Of a DNA stretch of 64,000 nt, positions 43,178 through 52,784 are shown one piece after another; position 1 is the stretch's first letter, and each line of letters starts with the position of its first letter. The position numbers and the translations under genes are program-made. The DNA comes from Clostridiaceae bacterium (GTDB taxonomy: Bacteria > Bacillota > Clostridia > Oscillospirales > Acutalibacteraceae): positions 1-64,000 of the forward strand of contig JAEDHT010000003.1 of NCBI GenBank assembly GCA_016296885.1, in the 5' to 3' direction. The notes beneath the pieces are model-generated. The model worked only from the letters and a program-made list of their open reading frames with translations. It was not told the origin of the DNA and made no database searches.

Positions 43178-44593
43178 TCAATTTTTGACCATTTGAGGGG
43201 TCTTTTCGAAATTCTTAACAAGTGCATATGCACTTCCTATGCACCACCAGAAATATAATGTTGTGAATGAGGGATAAAATAATAGTGTAGGCTCAACGCA
43301 TGAATAAATACAATACGCATATATAAAGCACATCATATGAGGCAAAACACTGCTGGAGCCTTGTAGTTTTAATTTAAAAACAACAGAAGTCATCCTCCTT
43401 GCAAGCAAAACAGCAAACAAAAAGAATATTGCAAAGGATACAACTCCATTGCTTACGGCAAGCGTGAGATAACCATTGTGATAATCAAAAAGCTTGCCTT
43501 TTTCCATCCAACCATTATAGAAAATATTGCCATATCCCACACCAAAGACGGGATGCTTGGAGATTTCATTCAACCCGCGTTTATAGAGCTTTATTCTGCC
43601 ACTATCAATTGTACCATTTATATGCTCGAAGGTAACTGTGCCATCTGCTGTTTGCAATTCTGACTTATATTGCTCAGCAGTGGGCTGAAGCACCTCTCCA
43701 CTCACCATAGGTTCACCCGAAATCAAAACACCTGATACATAATTTACCACGTATCTTAGCCCAAATAGGCTAACAGATACTAAGGCACAGCATAACAGGA
43801 AAATGGAGGTTTTGTAAACTACTGTTCTGCCTGCTTTAAACTTTTTTCCCGCAAAGATATTGTAACAAACTAAGCCAAAAATAAATGAACAAGTTAAAAG
43901 CAAGCCTGAATTAGACACACTAAGCATAAGTGATAAGCCATTGAGTGCTACACATATGCATATCCACCTAAGACGAACGGGACTCTCTTCAACTCGCTGC
44001 AAAAATCCCTTGCATCTCAATGCAAAGCACGATATTATGCCACATACACTTGCAAACGCCATCGGATTGGGATTAATATATATTCCTTTAAAACGATTTT
44101 CAAATATAATCAAACTTCTATCAAAAAGCCAGATAGCTCTATGGAATACCACTAGGAGAATAAGACCAATGGCAGCGCAAACAGAGGTTAAAATTGCAAT
44201 GCACTTTGATATCTTGTATATCTCTTTTCTTATGCTTTCTATATCCTCATCGAGCCTACAAAAGAAAAGGTAAAAATACATCAAATTAACAATCAAGGTG
44301 AAGAATGACACTGCTGTAGAAAAAGGATGGGAAACAATGTTTACCAGAATTGTTGCTGCAGACATCACTGTGAAAAGAATAAATATGACGGAATAGTCTG
44401 CTTTTCTAAATTTAGAATGAATAATATAGTGTCTGATTATGAGATAAACGCCCCAAAAAAAAGCTATGCCAGTGGCGACATAGCTGAGATAATCCAAATA
44501 TGTAATCATTTGAAAGAATGAACATATTACAAAGCATATGCGAAAATATGAACTATTGTTTATCACTTGTGAGAATTTGTCGGTAAAACTCAA
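43178..44593 (-). CDS. O-antigen ligase/polymerase-like membrane protein
   Basis: A 471-residue integral membrane protein with about ten to twelve helices and a large extracellular loop (about 285-345). The Wzy_C-type motif HPVFGVGYGN near residue 345 identifies the O-antigen ligase/Wzy family, which in Firmicutes polymerises or attaches surface polysaccharide. The start is TTG 44593 behind GAGGT. Its neighbour is an initiating sugar transferase, so the two probably act on the same polymer; flippase and glycosyltransferases of that pathway are not here. Confidence 0.85.
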   Translation of the reverse strand: MSFTDKFSQVINNSSYFRICFVICSFFQMITYLDYLSYVATGIAFFWGVYLIIRHYIIHSKFRKADYSVIFILFTVMSAATILVNIVSHPFSTAVSFFTLIVNLMYFYLFFCRLDEDIESIRKEIYKISKCIAILTSVCAAIGLILLVVFHRAIWLFDRSLIIFENRFKGIYINPNPMAFASVCGIISCFALRCKGFLQRVEESPVRLRWICICVALNGLSLMLSVSNSGLLLTCSFIFGLVCYNIFAGKKFKAGRTVVYKTSIFLLCCALVSVSLFGLRYVVNYVSGVLISGEPMVSGEVLQPTAEQYKSELQTADGTVTFEHINGTIDSGRIKLYKRGLNEISKHPVFGVGYGNIFYNGWMEKGKLFDYHNGYLTLAVSNGVVSFAIFFLFAVLLARRMTSVVFKLKLQGSSSVLPHMMCFIYAYCIYSCVEPTLLFYPSFTTLYFWWCIGSAYALVKNFEKTPQMVKN

Positions 44594-44609
44594 TACCTCA
44601 CCTCATTTA

Positions 44610-45308
44610 TCATTTTTTCGAGGAAAAGAACACCGCTTTTACAGTTAATAACACTGTGTAAAAATCATAACCAATGCTGAATTTTTCGATATATTCGAGA
44701 TTGGTTTTCATTTTTTTTGCCATAACTCCATTAAGGTAATCCTGCTCTATCTGCGCTGGATCTGTGAAAAGCTCTTCTTCATCTTTGTAGAGTATGCAGG
44801 TATAAGAGGTTATTCCGGCAGGCATAAGAAGGGATGCATACATCTCTGGAGTATATTCTTTCACATATTTCATCACTTCCGGCCTGGTACCTACAAAGCT
44901 CATATCACCCTTAAGCACATTGAAAAGCTGTGGAAGCTCGTCTAGACGAAACTTGCGTAGCTTATGACCAATTGGGGTGATACGTGAGTCATTTTTTATG
45001 GTAATCTGATATTCATTTGTCATATGGTTTGTGTACATTGTGCGAAATTTTAGTATTTTGAAAATTCTTCCGTCTGTTGTAACACGTTCTTGCTTAAATA
45101 TAACCTCTCCCTCAGATGTTGTCTTTATCATAACGGCAATTACTATCATAGGAAGCATAAGCAAGATTATAAAAATTATAGAAAAGATAACATCTAATAT
45201 TCGTTTAACAAGAAGCTGAAATTTCTTGTGTGACAGTATATCATAATACTTTTTGACTTCTTCACACTGAAAATTCTTCGGAAGTCTGTCCCATTTTGTA
45301 AGCAACAT
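44610..45308 (-). CDS. Undecaprenyl-phosphate sugar phosphotransferase
   Basis: A 232-residue initiating sugar transferase of the WcaJ/RfbP/PssY family, which loads the first sugar phosphate onto undecaprenyl phosphate. One membrane helix (about 38-62) is followed by the catalytic region: VIFKQERVTTDGRIFKILKFRTM, SRITPIGHKLRKFRLDELPQLFNVLKGDMSFVGTRPE, matching the family closely. GAGGTAGAT precedes the ATG. With the ligase-like gene 17 bases downstream it makes a compact but incomplete polysaccharide pair. Confidence 0.94.
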   Translation of the reverse strand: MLLTKWDRLPKNFQCEEVKKYYDILSHKKFQLLVKRILDVIFSIIFIILLMLPMIVIAVMIKTTSEGEVIFKQERVTTDGRIFKILKFRTMYTNHMTNEYQITIKNDSRITPIGHKLRKFRLDELPQLFNVLKGDMSFVGTRPEVMKYVKEYTPEMYASLLMPAGITSYTCILYKDEEELFTDPAQIEQDYLNGVMAKKMKTNLEYIEKFSIGYDFYTVLLTVKAVFFSSKK

Positions 45309-45329
45309 ATCTACCTCACAAACAATTTT

Positions 45330-46235
45330 TTAATAATCAAAGCTGTGAAAGCCCTTACCAATTATCTCGCTGGTGCTTGAAATAAGTATAAAAGCAGTTG
45401 GTTCTACACCCTTAATAAAATTTCTAAGCTGAACAGCCTGACGCCTTCTCATTACTGTCATTATTACATACTTTTTATTATGAGAGAAAGCACCCTCGGC
45501 ATTGTAAATTGTTGCACTATGCTTAATATTGTTTAAGATATAATCACATATTGGTTCAGGGTTTTCACAAACAATATTAAAGTATTTGCAGGTATTAATA
45601 TTTTCTATTACCAAATCAATCACAAGGGATTTTGCAAGCAGGCCACAAAGAGAATAAAGACCCGTCTCCATGTCAAATACATAAAATGTGGCGCAAGCAA
45701 TAAGGCAATCTACAAAGAATAATGCGTTACCTATTGCCAGAGAGGTGTATTTCTTTACAATCATTGCTATAATATCCGTTCCACCACTGCTGGAATCCTG
45801 GTTGAAAATAAGCGCAGATGCAAACGATGGTATACATATGGCATATATCATCTCAAGCATGGGCTGATCTGTGAGTGGCTCTGTGATGGGAATATATATT
45901 TCAAATGCATACAGCACCAGCGAATATAAAAGACTTACATAAACTGTTTTAAAAGCAAATGATTTACCAATAAATATATATCCAACTACAAGCAATGCTA
46001 CATTGAACACAAGGTTTAAAGCTGACACACTGAATGGCATAAATTTTGCAAGCAAAATTGCAAGACCTGTAACGCCACCAAATGTGAAATTATTAGGCAA
46101 TCTAAAAAAATGCATTCCAACACACATTATCAATGTAGCAAATGTGAGAATAGAATAATCACGCAGTAAATTCTTCGCCTTTTTACTTTTATCAGGTTTA
46201 ACTGAAAGGGTATTAATATTATTTTTATCAGACAT
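45330..46235 (-). CDS. YitT family membrane protein
   Basis: A 301-residue YitT protein: five or six helices in the DUF161 regions (about 30-210) and a cytoplasmic DUF2179 domain (about 215-301) containing HSATIYNAEGAFSHNKKYVIMTVMRRRQ. The family's function is unsettled. GAGGTGAC precedes the ATG, and a TTGACT-17-TAAACT promoter lies at 46273-46301 (minus strand). It is the first of the yitT-sugar transferase-ligase-amidase-radA series. Confidence 0.9.
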   Translation of the reverse strand: MSDKNNINTLSVKPDKSKKAKNLLRDYSILTFATLIMCVGMHFFRLPNNFTFGGVTGLAILLAKFMPFSVSALNLVFNVALLVVGYIFIGKSFAFKTVYVSLLYSLVLYAFEIYIPITEPLTDQPMLEMIYAICIPSFASALIFNQDSSSGGTDIIAMIVKKYTSLAIGNALFFVDCLIACATFYVFDMETGLYSLCGLLAKSLVIDLVIENINTCKYFNIVCENPEPICDYILNNIKHSATIYNAEGAFSHNKKYVIMTVMRRRQAVQLRNFIKGVEPTAFILISSTSEIIGKGFHSFDY

Positions 46236-46591
46236 ATTTTTGTCACCTCAAAAAATAGCTAACTGTCAATAGAGTTTACAACAAACGAGAAATTAAGTCA
46301 ATATTTTTACTCTAAAAAAGTTTTCATTTGTACCATATATTATTTCTATTATTTTCGTGAACACTTTGTTAACTTGTATTTTCTATGCAAACAGGTAATT
46401 TTATTCCTAAAATCACCCATAATTATTTCTATAATCTTAGCATAATGCGTAGTAAAAAGCAATTAATTAAACCTTTTATACGTATATAGTAAATATTATT
46501 AATTGTAATTTTGAAAATTTTAAAAAAAGTATTGATATTTTTGAAAATATATGGTAACATACAAATGTAAACAAAATATTGACTAAAAAAG
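46236..46591. promoter_or_regulatory. Divergent promoter region between yitT and rimP
   Basis: The minus strand has TTGACT (46296-46301) and TAAACT (46273-46278) for yitT. The plus strand has TTGATA (46532-46537) and TAACAT (46555-46560), 17 apart, for the rimP-nusA operon. Between them is AT-rich sequence with no gene. Confidence 0.6.
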
Positions 46592-46624
46592 GAGTGGGGC
46601 AAGAAAGTCCTGCTCTTTTGTTTT
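46592..46624 (+). terminator. Attenuator-like hairpin before rimP
   Basis: GAGTGGGGC (46592-46600) pairs with GTCCTGCTC (46607-46615) over nine pairs including three G-U, followed by TTTTGTTTT. It lies between the promoter and the first codon of the operon, so it is positioned to attenuate rather than to end an upstream gene. Confidence 0.75.
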
Positions 46625-46642
46625 GTGCAAAGAGGTGATAAT

Positions 46643-47116
46643 GTGAAAAAGCAGGGAAATACAGTGCAAGCTGTGCAAAAAATAGCAGAGCCTATTGCAA
46701 AGGAGCTTGGTCTGCAAATTTGGGATGTACGCTTTGTAAAGGAAGGTGCATCGTGGTTCCTCAGAATCTTTATAGATAAAGAAGACGGTGTGAATATTGA
46801 GGATTGCGAGGCTTTCAGCAGAGCTATCGACCCTATATTAGACGAAAAAGACGTGGTAGAGCAAAGCTACTGTCTTGAAGTATCTTCTCCGGGTCTTGAA
46901 AGAGAGCTCACAAGAGATGAGCACTTCGAAAGATTTATAGGAAGTGACGTGCTTGTAAAACTAATAAGACCTATAGAAGGAATCGGCAGAGAGCTGGATG
47001 GTATGCTGGCAGCAGCAGATAAAGATACATTTGAGCTTGCTGATGCTGATGACAACCGTGTGACAATTAATAAAAAAGACACGGTTTGGGTTAAGCTTGA
47101 CGACTTTGATATGTAA
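46643..47116 (+). CDS. rimP: Ribosome maturation factor RimP
   Basis: A 157-residue RimP, required for 30S subunit assembly. The N-terminal alpha/beta domain (VQAVQKIAEPIAKELGLQIWDVRFVKEG) and the SM-like C-terminal barrel (EVSSPGLERELT to the end) are both present. I start at GTG 46643, which has AGAGGTG directly upstream; the in-frame GTG at 46625 overlaps the T-tail of the attenuator hairpin. It leads the conserved rimP-nusA-ylxR-ylxQ-infB-rbfA operon. Confidence 0.95.
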   Translation: MKKQGNTVQAVQKIAEPIAKELGLQIWDVRFVKEGASWFLRIFIDKEDGVNIEDCEAFSRAIDPILDEKDVVEQSYCLEVSSPGLERELTRDEHFERFIGSDVLVKLIRPIEGIGRELDGMLAAADKDTFELADADDNRVTINKKDTVWVKLDDFDM

Positions 47117-47150
47117 AAATAAATTCATTTGAAAGGATTGATTATAAAAA

Positions 47151-48245
47151 ATGGATATTAAAGAATTATACGAGGCTTTGGGTGCTCTTGAAAAGGAAAA
47201 AGGCATCTCAAAGGATTTTATGCTTGTTCAAATCGAAAAAGCAATTGGAATAGCCTGCAAAAACAGCTATGGTGGCAATGACGATATGGTTGTAAACTTC
47301 ACAGATGACTCTGTTGAAGTTCGCCTTAATAAGACCGTCGTAGAAGAAGTTGTTGATCCAAACAGAGAAATAGCACTAAGCGATGCAAGAGTAATTGATG
47401 CAAACACACAGTTGGGCGAAAGAGTTGGTGTATCGCTTGATCCAATGGAGTTTGGCAGAATAGCTGTGCAAACTGCAAGAAGCATTATCAGACAGGGTAT
47501 CCGTGACGGTGAAAGAGGCAGAATGTATCAGGACTTCCTTGTGCATAACCATGAGCTTGTAACTGCCTCCATAGAAAGAATTGATCCAAAATCAGGTAAT
47601 CTTGCGCTTAAATTTGGAAAGGCTGATATTGTATTGCCTAAATCAGAACAGATTGGCAACGAAAACGTTCGTGAGGGCGACAATATTAAAATTTACATTG
47701 TAGATGTAAAGGACAGCGAACGTGGACCAAGAGTTATCATCTCCAGGAAACACGCAGACTTCGTAAAGAGTCTTTTTGTGAACGAAGTGCCTGAAATACA
47801 AGACGGCATCATTGAGATTAAATCAGTATCACGTGAAGCCGGTAGCAGAACAAAGCTTGCTGTTTTTAGCAAAGATGCTAATGTGGATTCCGTAGGTTCA
47901 TGTATAGGACCAAGAGGTGGCAGAGTAAACGCCATTGTAGATGAACTTGGTGGAGAAAAAATAGATATTATAGAATATAGTGATGATCCTGTAAAGTTTG
48001 TTTCTGCTGCTCTTGCACCGGCAGATGTTGTAGAGGTTAATATCATTGATGAGTTAGAAAAGACCTGTAAGGTAACTGTACCGGACAGCCAACTTTCACT
48101 TGCTATAGGCAACAAAGGACAGAACGTTCGCCTTGCTGCAAGACTCACAGGCTGGAAAATAGATATACGTCCTGAAAGCGGATTTTTCGGAGAAGATACA
48201 GATGAGTCAACGGATAACGACTCTGAAAATGAAGAAATAGTGTAA
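47151..48245 (+). CDS. nusA: Transcription elongation/termination factor NusA
   Basis: A 364-residue NusA with an N-terminal RNA-polymerase-binding domain (1-125), an S1 domain (about 130-200, NLALKFGKADIVLP), and two KH domains (VDSVGSCIGPRGGRVNAI and QLSLAIGNKGQNVRLAA). It binds nascent RNA and modulates pausing and termination. The short acidic tail (DTDESTDNDSENEE) replaces the C-terminal repeats of the E. coli protein, as is normal in Firmicutes. NusA may act on the hairpin in its own operon's leader. Confidence 0.96.
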   Translation: MDIKELYEALGALEKEKGISKDFMLVQIEKAIGIACKNSYGGNDDMVVNFTDDSVEVRLNKTVVEEVVDPNREIALSDARVIDANTQLGERVGVSLDPMEFGRIAVQTARSIIRQGIRDGERGRMYQDFLVHNHELVTASIERIDPKSGNLALKFGKADIVLPKSEQIGNENVREGDNIKIYIVDVKDSERGPRVIISRKHADFVKSLFVNEVPEIQDGIIEIKSVSREAGSRTKLAVFSKDANVDSVGSCIGPRGGRVNAIVDELGGEKIDIIEYSDDPVKFVSAALAPADVVEVNIIDELEKTCKVTVPDSQLSLAIGNKGQNVRLAARLTGWKIDIRPESGFFGEDTDESTDNDSENEEIV

Positions 48246-48282
48246 TATTACGGAATAAATATAGAGTAAAGGAGCAATAATT

Positions 48283-48570
48283 ATGCAGAAACATATTCCT
48301 CTGAGAAAATGCGTGGGATGTGGTGTCTCAAAGCCAAAATGTGAGCTTATCAGAATAGTTAAAGCTCCGAAAAACACAAATCAAGATAGAATGATATATA
48401 TTGATATTACAGCTAAATCTGATGGACGTGGAACATATATTTGCCGTGATATAAAATGCATTAATCTTGCAAAAAAGTCAAAAAGACTTGAACGTACATT
48501 CGGACGAAGCAAAGCAGAGGAGATTTTAAATGATCTTTTGCAAATTGAACTTAAGGAGGATTTGCGATGA
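48283..48570 (+). CDS. ylxR: YlxR (RnpM) RNA-binding protein
   Basis: A 95-residue YlxR/DUF448 protein. IPLRKCVGCGVSKPKCELIRIV and DGRGTYICRDIKC are the family signatures, with the RGxGAY-type RNA-binding surface. The B. subtilis homologue, RnpM, binds RNase P RNA and modulates the enzyme. It overlaps ylxQ by four bases, indicating coupled translation. Confidence 0.93.
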   Translation: MQKHIPLRKCVGCGVSKPKCELIRIVKAPKNTNQDRMIYIDITAKSDGRGTYICRDIKCINLAKKSKRLERTFGRSKAEEILNDLLQIELKEDLR

Positions 48571-48887
48571 ACGATAAATTACTCAATTTTCTTGGAATTG
48601 CAAGACGCTCCGGAAGTCTTGTGCTGGGCTTTGATAAAGTGTGTGAAAGTGTAGAAAAAGGCAAGGCATCCTTAGTAATGACTGCTCAGGATACCTCGCA
48701 AAATACATACAAAGCCTTAATGAAAAGCATAAACGGTACTAACAGTGAGCACATAACAATTTGCAGAACTAAAGATGAAATATCTTTTGCAGTGGGTAAA
48801 AACACTTCGGTAATGTCGATAAACGATGATGGCTTTATTAAAAAAATAAAAGAGCTTAATAAGCCTTTACAGACAGATATCCATTGA
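48567..48887 (+). CDS. ylxQ: YlxQ, L7Ae-like ribosomal-associated protein
   Basis: A 106-residue member of the L7Ae/L30e/S12e/Gadd45 family, which binds kink-turn RNA. FLGIARRSGSLVLGFDKVCESV and ASLVMTAQDTSQNT are the characteristic parts. Role: ribosome-associated, not essential in B. subtilis. It sits between ylxR and infB in the conserved order with GGAGGAT as ribosome site. Confidence 0.92.
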   Translation: MNDKLLNFLGIARRSGSLVLGFDKVCESVEKGKASLVMTAQDTSQNTYKALMKSINGTNSEHITICRTKDEISFAVGKNTSVMSINDDGFIKKIKELNKPLQTDIH

Positions 48888-48908
48888 TAAGGAAAGGAAT
48901 GATATCAT

Positions 48909-51338
48909 ATGAAATATAAACTCGGCGAACTTATTAAGGATTTTAATGTTACTAAAAAAGAGGTCACTCAATTACTTAAAGAGCAATTCAGCGGTGTAAA
49001 AAACAATAACACTGTATTAACAGAAGAAGAGCTGGATTATATATTTGATAGCTTCACACAGGCTAACGCTGTAGAAAACTTTGATGAATACTTTGCATCT
49101 GCTATAGTGGAATCCGCAGATAATTCTGTAGAAACTGAAAATCAAGCTGATAACAGCCCTGAAAAGGTTAAGAACACAGAGCCCGCACAGAAAAAAGAAG
49201 AAACAAAAACAAAGAAAACTAAAACTGATAAATCATCAGATGATAATAAGAAGCCTGTCGCAAATAAAGACAGTCATCCCCAGAATTCAAAGAAGGATGA
49301 AAAAACAACCAAGAAACCAGCATCTAACAAACAGCCTGTGGCTAGTCAAGCTGAGGATAATGTTATCCGTAAGAAAGAAAAGCGTATTGTTGACACCAGA
49401 TCATCTCATGTAAACATAGATAGATATAATGAGAAATATGACCACATGGCTGGGGATAAATATCGTAACGACAATATGCTCTCCAAGCAGAAGATTAATC
49501 AACGTTCACAGCAAAGAGGCAAGCAGAAGGGTCGCAAGGAGACCGAAGCTGAGCGTCTTAATAGAATCGCTATGGATAGAAAGAACAAGCCAATCACTGT
49601 AAGCATACCGGATGAAATCACAGTAGCAGAGCTTGCTCTCAGATTAAAAGCAACAGCTGCTGAGGTTGTTAAAAAGCTGTTTATGCTTGGAATGATGGTA
49701 ACAGTAAATGATGTTATCGATTTTGATACAGCATCACTTGCAGCAATGGAATTCCACGCTAAGGTAGAAAAAGAAGTTGTTGTAACAATCGAAGAAAGAA
49801 TTATTGATGATAGTGAAGATAACGAGGAAAATCTTATCACAAGAGCTCCTGTTGTAGTAGTAATGGGACACGTAGACCATGGTAAAACTTCACTTCTTGA
49901 CTATATACGTCATGCAAATGTTACATCTACTGAGGCTGGCGGTATCACACAACATATTGGTGCTTACAGAGTGCGCATCGACAATAAGGATATCACCTTC
50001 CTTGATACCCCCGGACATGAAGCTTTCACTACAATGAGAGCTAGAGGTGCTCAGGTAACTGATATTGCTATTCTTGTGGTAGCAGCTGATGACGGCATCA
50101 TGCCACAGACCATAGAGGCTATCAACCATGCTAAGGCAGCAAATGTATCTGTAATTGTTGCAATTAACAAGATGGATAAAAACAGCGCAAATCCAGACAG
50201 AGTAAAGCAACAGCTGGTAGAATACGGCTTAGTACCGGAAGAATGGGGTGGCGATGTGCCATGTATACCTGTATCTGCTAAGACCGGAGATGGCGTTGAC
50301 GATCTACTCGAAATGGTAAATCTTATAGCAGAGATGAAAGAGCTTAAGGCAAATCCAAACAGAGCTGCAAAGGGTACTGTTATCGAAGCAAGACTTGATA
50401 AAGGCAGAGGTCCTATCGCTTCTATGCTTGTTCAGAACGGTACACTAAACGTAGGTGATATCGTGGTAGCAGGCACTGCCGTGGGTAGAGTAAGAGCTAT
50501 GACTGATGATAAGGGACAAAAGGTAAAATCAGCCGGACCTTCTATCCCAGTTGAGATAACCGGTCTCGATGATGTACCGGCAGGCGGTGATGTATTCAAC
50601 GCTGTAAGCGATGAAAGACTTGCAAGAGAGCTTGTAGAGCAGAGAAAAACCAAAATTAAAGAAGAAATTTTCTCTAAGCAAACAAAGGTTACACTTGATA
50701 ATCTTTTTGATCGTATGCAACAGGGTGAAATGAAAGAGCTTAAAATAATTGTTAAGGCTGACGTACAAGGTAGTGTTGAAGCTGTTAAACAATCACTCGA
50801 AAAGCTAACTAATGAAGAAGTTAGAGTAAGTGTAATTCATGGTGGCGTTGGTGCTGTTAATGAGTCTGACGTTATGCTTGCTAATGCTAGTGATGCTATC
50901 ATAGTTGGATTTAATGTTCGTCCTGATAACGTTGCTGCTGAATCTGCTGAGCGTGAGGGCGTAGATATGCGTCTATATAGAATCATCTACGACTGCATAG
51001 AAGAGATCGAAGCTGCTATGAAGGGTATGCTTGCACCTAAGTTTAAGGAAGTTTTGCTTGGTAAAGCAGAATGTCGTAATGTAATAAAGATCAAGAGCAT
51101 CGGCTTTATCGCAGGTAGCTATGTGCTTAGCGGAAAGATTGTCAGAAATGCAGATATTAGAGTTGTGCGTGATGGCTTGATTATTGCTGATGACAAAATT
51201 GCATCTTTACAGAGATTTAAGGATTCTGTAAAGGAAGTTGCCACAGGATATGAATGTGGTATTGGTCTCGAAAGATTTAACGACCTTAAAGAAGGCGACA
51301 TAATCGAAGCATACGAGATGCAAGAATACAGAGAATAA
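48909..51338 (+). CDS. infB: Translation initiation factor IF-2
   Basis: An 809-residue GTPase that brings fMet-tRNA to the 30S subunit. An N-terminal IF2_N helix region is followed by a long Lys/Glu/Asp-rich segment (about 75-230). The G domain has GHVDHGKTS (320-328), [17 protein letters not shown] and NKMDK. Domains II to IV run to the C-terminus, with the fMet-binding end near [16 protein letters not shown]. An intergenic hairpin at 51371-51416 separates infB from rbfA. Confidence 0.97.
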   Translation: MKYKLGELIKDFNVTKKEVTQLLKEQFSGVKNNNTVLTEEELDYIFDSFTQANAVENFDEYFASAIVESADNSVETENQADNSPEKVKNTEPAQKKEETKTKKTKTDKSSDDNKKPVANKDSHPQNSKKDEKTTKKPASNKQPVASQAEDNVIRKKEKRIVDTRSSHVNIDRYNEKYDHMAGDKYRNDNMLSKQKINQRSQQRGKQKGRKETEAERLNRIAMDRKNKPITVSIPDEITVAELALRLKATAAEVVKKLFMLGMMVTVNDVIDFDTASLAAMEFHAKVEKEVVVTIEERIIDDSEDNEENLITRAPVVVVMGHVDHGKTSLLDYIRHANVTSTEAGGITQHIGAYRVRIDNKDITFLDTPGHEAFTTMRARGAQVTDIAILVVAADDGIMPQTIEAINHAKAANVSVIVAINKMDKNSANPDRVKQQLVEYGLVPEEWGGDVPCIPVSAKTGDGVDDLLEMVNLIAEMKELKANPNRAAKGTVIEARLDKGRGPIASMLVQNGTLNVGDIVVAGTAVGRVRAMTDDKGQKVKSAGPSIPVEITGLDDVPAGGDVFNAVSDERLARELVEQRKTKIKEEIFSKQTKVTLDNLFDRMQQGEMKELKIIVKADVQGSVEAVKQSLEKLTNEEVRVSVIHGGVGAVNESDVMLANASDAIIVGFNVRPDNVAAESAEREGVDMRLYRIIYDCIEEIEAAMKGMLAPKFKEVLLGKAECRNVIKIKSIGFIAGSYVLSGKIVRNADIRVVRDGLIIADDKIASLQRFKDSVKEVATGYECGIGLERFNDLKEGDIIEAYEMQEYRE

Positions 51339-51370
51339 TTTTTAAAATATTACAAAGATATATATAATAT

Positions 51371-51416
51371 AGGCAGTTGCCTTTTAACAAATCATGTAGC
51401 TAAAAGGTAATTGCCT
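51371..51416 (+). repeat. Long hairpin between infB and rbfA
   Basis: A 16-bp stem, AGGCAGTTGCCTTTTA (51371-51386) with TAAAAGGTAATTGCCT (51401-51416), including two G-U pairs and no mismatch. There is no immediate T-run, so it may be a processing or stability element within the operon. Confidence 0.7.
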
Positions 51417-51469
51417 CTTCCCGGTTTTATATATTTTTTCGTATTACAACCAGAAAGGGTGTTAAGGAA

Positions 51470-51841
51470 TTGGCAGGATATCGTAGTAGCAGAAATGCTG
51501 AAGATATAAAAAGAGAAATTGCAGCTGCTGTAAGCAATATGAAAGATCCGAGAATCAGAGATGGTCTTATCAGTGTGGTAAGAATTGAAATATCTAGGGA
51601 TAATTCTTTCTGCAAGGTTTATGTAAGCGCAATGAATGGTATAGAAACCGCCAAAACCGCTGTCAAGGCTTTGAATGGTGCTGCTGGTTATATTAGAAAA
51701 GAGATTAGCTCACATCTGACTCTAAGAATCACACCAGCTTTACAGTTTTATGCGACTGATTCTATAGAATACAGTGCAAAAATCTCCACTATTATTAATA
51801 GTCTTGATATAAAGGATGACGATAATGATGAAGTTGAATGA
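51470..51841 (+). CDS. rbfA: 30S ribosome-binding factor RbfA
   Basis: A 123-residue KH-fold assembly factor that matures the 16S rRNA 5' end and helps cold adaptation. RNAEDIKREIAAAVSNMKDPRI is the typical start, with SRDNSFCKVYVSAM in the middle and LRITPALQFYATDSIEYSAKI at the end. It uses TTG at 51470 with AGAAAGGG about ten bases upstream. It overlaps nrnA by 17 bases. Confidence 0.95.
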   Translation: MAGYRSSRNAEDIKREIAAAVSNMKDPRIRDGLISVVRIEISRDNSFCKVYVSAMNGIETAKTAVKALNGAAGYIRKEISSHLTLRITPALQFYATDSIEYSAKISTIINSLDIKDDDNDEVE

Positions 51842-52784
51842 TGTTGCAAAGCTTCTGATAAATAAAGACAATATTCTGATATTAATTCATAGATTTCCTG
51901 ATGGTGACGCATTGGGTTGTTCCTATGCTCTGTGTAGCGCATTGCAAAGCATGGGCAAAAAATGCAAAATTGGCTGTGCTGATGATGTTCCTCAAAAATT
52001 TGGTTATGTTAAAAAAGTAATAGTTGAACAAGATTTTGAGCCTGAATATTTTGTAGCTGTAGATGTTGCTGCATCTCATTTACTTGGTAAATTAGAACAG
52101 GTTTATGGTGATATGGTTGACCTACGCATAGATCACCATGGCAAGAGCACTCCTTTTGCAAAGGAAAATTACGTGGAACCAAAATCCGCTTCATGTGCTG
52201 AGATTATTTATCTTTTGATTAAAGAAATGGGTGTTAATATTACTCCGGAAATGGCTGACTGCCTGTTTACCGGTGTTTCTACTGACACCGGATGCTTTAA
52301 GTTTAGCAATGTGACCTCCAGAACACATAAAATTGCGGCTGAGCTAATGGAGTTAGGCTGTAACAGTGCCGAAATATGCAAGGTTATGTTTGATACAAAA
52401 TCAAAATCAAGAATTGCAATAGAAAAAGCTGTTCTTGATAATCTTCGTTTTGAATTTAACGGTCTTTGTGCTATAGTGACTATAAGTCTTGATATGCTTG
52501 CAAAAACTAACGCACAAGAAGACGATATAGACGGAATATCATCATTACCAAGGCAAATCGAGGGCGTAGAAGCCGGTATTACACTAAGAGAAATTAAATC
52601 AGGTGAATATAAAATATCATTTAGGACATCTGATAGATTTAATGCAGCAGCTATTGCCGAGAAATTTGGTGGAGGTGGTCATAGTGCCGCTGCCGGATGC
52701 TCTATCTCGGGCAATGAAAGCGATGTTGTGGATACACTTCTAAAAGAAGTAGAAAAATCATTAAGGAACCGTGATATGATATGA
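51825..52784 (+). CDS. nrnA: DHH/DHHA1 phosphoesterase, NrnA-like
   Basis: A 319-residue DHH-family phosphoesterase like NrnA, which degrades nanoRNA (2-5 nt) and pAp. The motifs HRFPDGDALG, DVAASHLLG, DHHG and the DHHA1 signature GGGGHSAAAGC are present. The start is ATG 51825, nine bases after AAAGG; ATGs at 51816 and 51828 are also in frame. The end overlaps truB by ATGA. This gene often lies between rbfA and truB in Firmicutes. Some relatives cleave c-di-AMP (GdpP/DhhP), which I cannot exclude. Confidence 0.9.
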   Translation: MMKLNDVAKLLINKDNILILIHRFPDGDALGCSYALCSALQSMGKKCKIGCADDVPQKFGYVKKVIVEQDFEPEYFVAVDVAASHLLGKLEQVYGDMVDLRIDHHGKSTPFAKENYVEPKSASCAEIIYLLIKEMGVNITPEMADCLFTGVSTDTGCFKFSNVTSRTHKIAAELMELGCNSAEICKVMFDTKSKSRIAIEKAVLDNLRFEFNGLCAIVTISLDMLAKTNAQEDDIDGISSLPRQIEGVEAGITLREIKSGEYKISFRTSDRFNAAAIAEKFGGGGHSAAAGCSISGNESDVVDTLLKEVEKSLRNRDMI

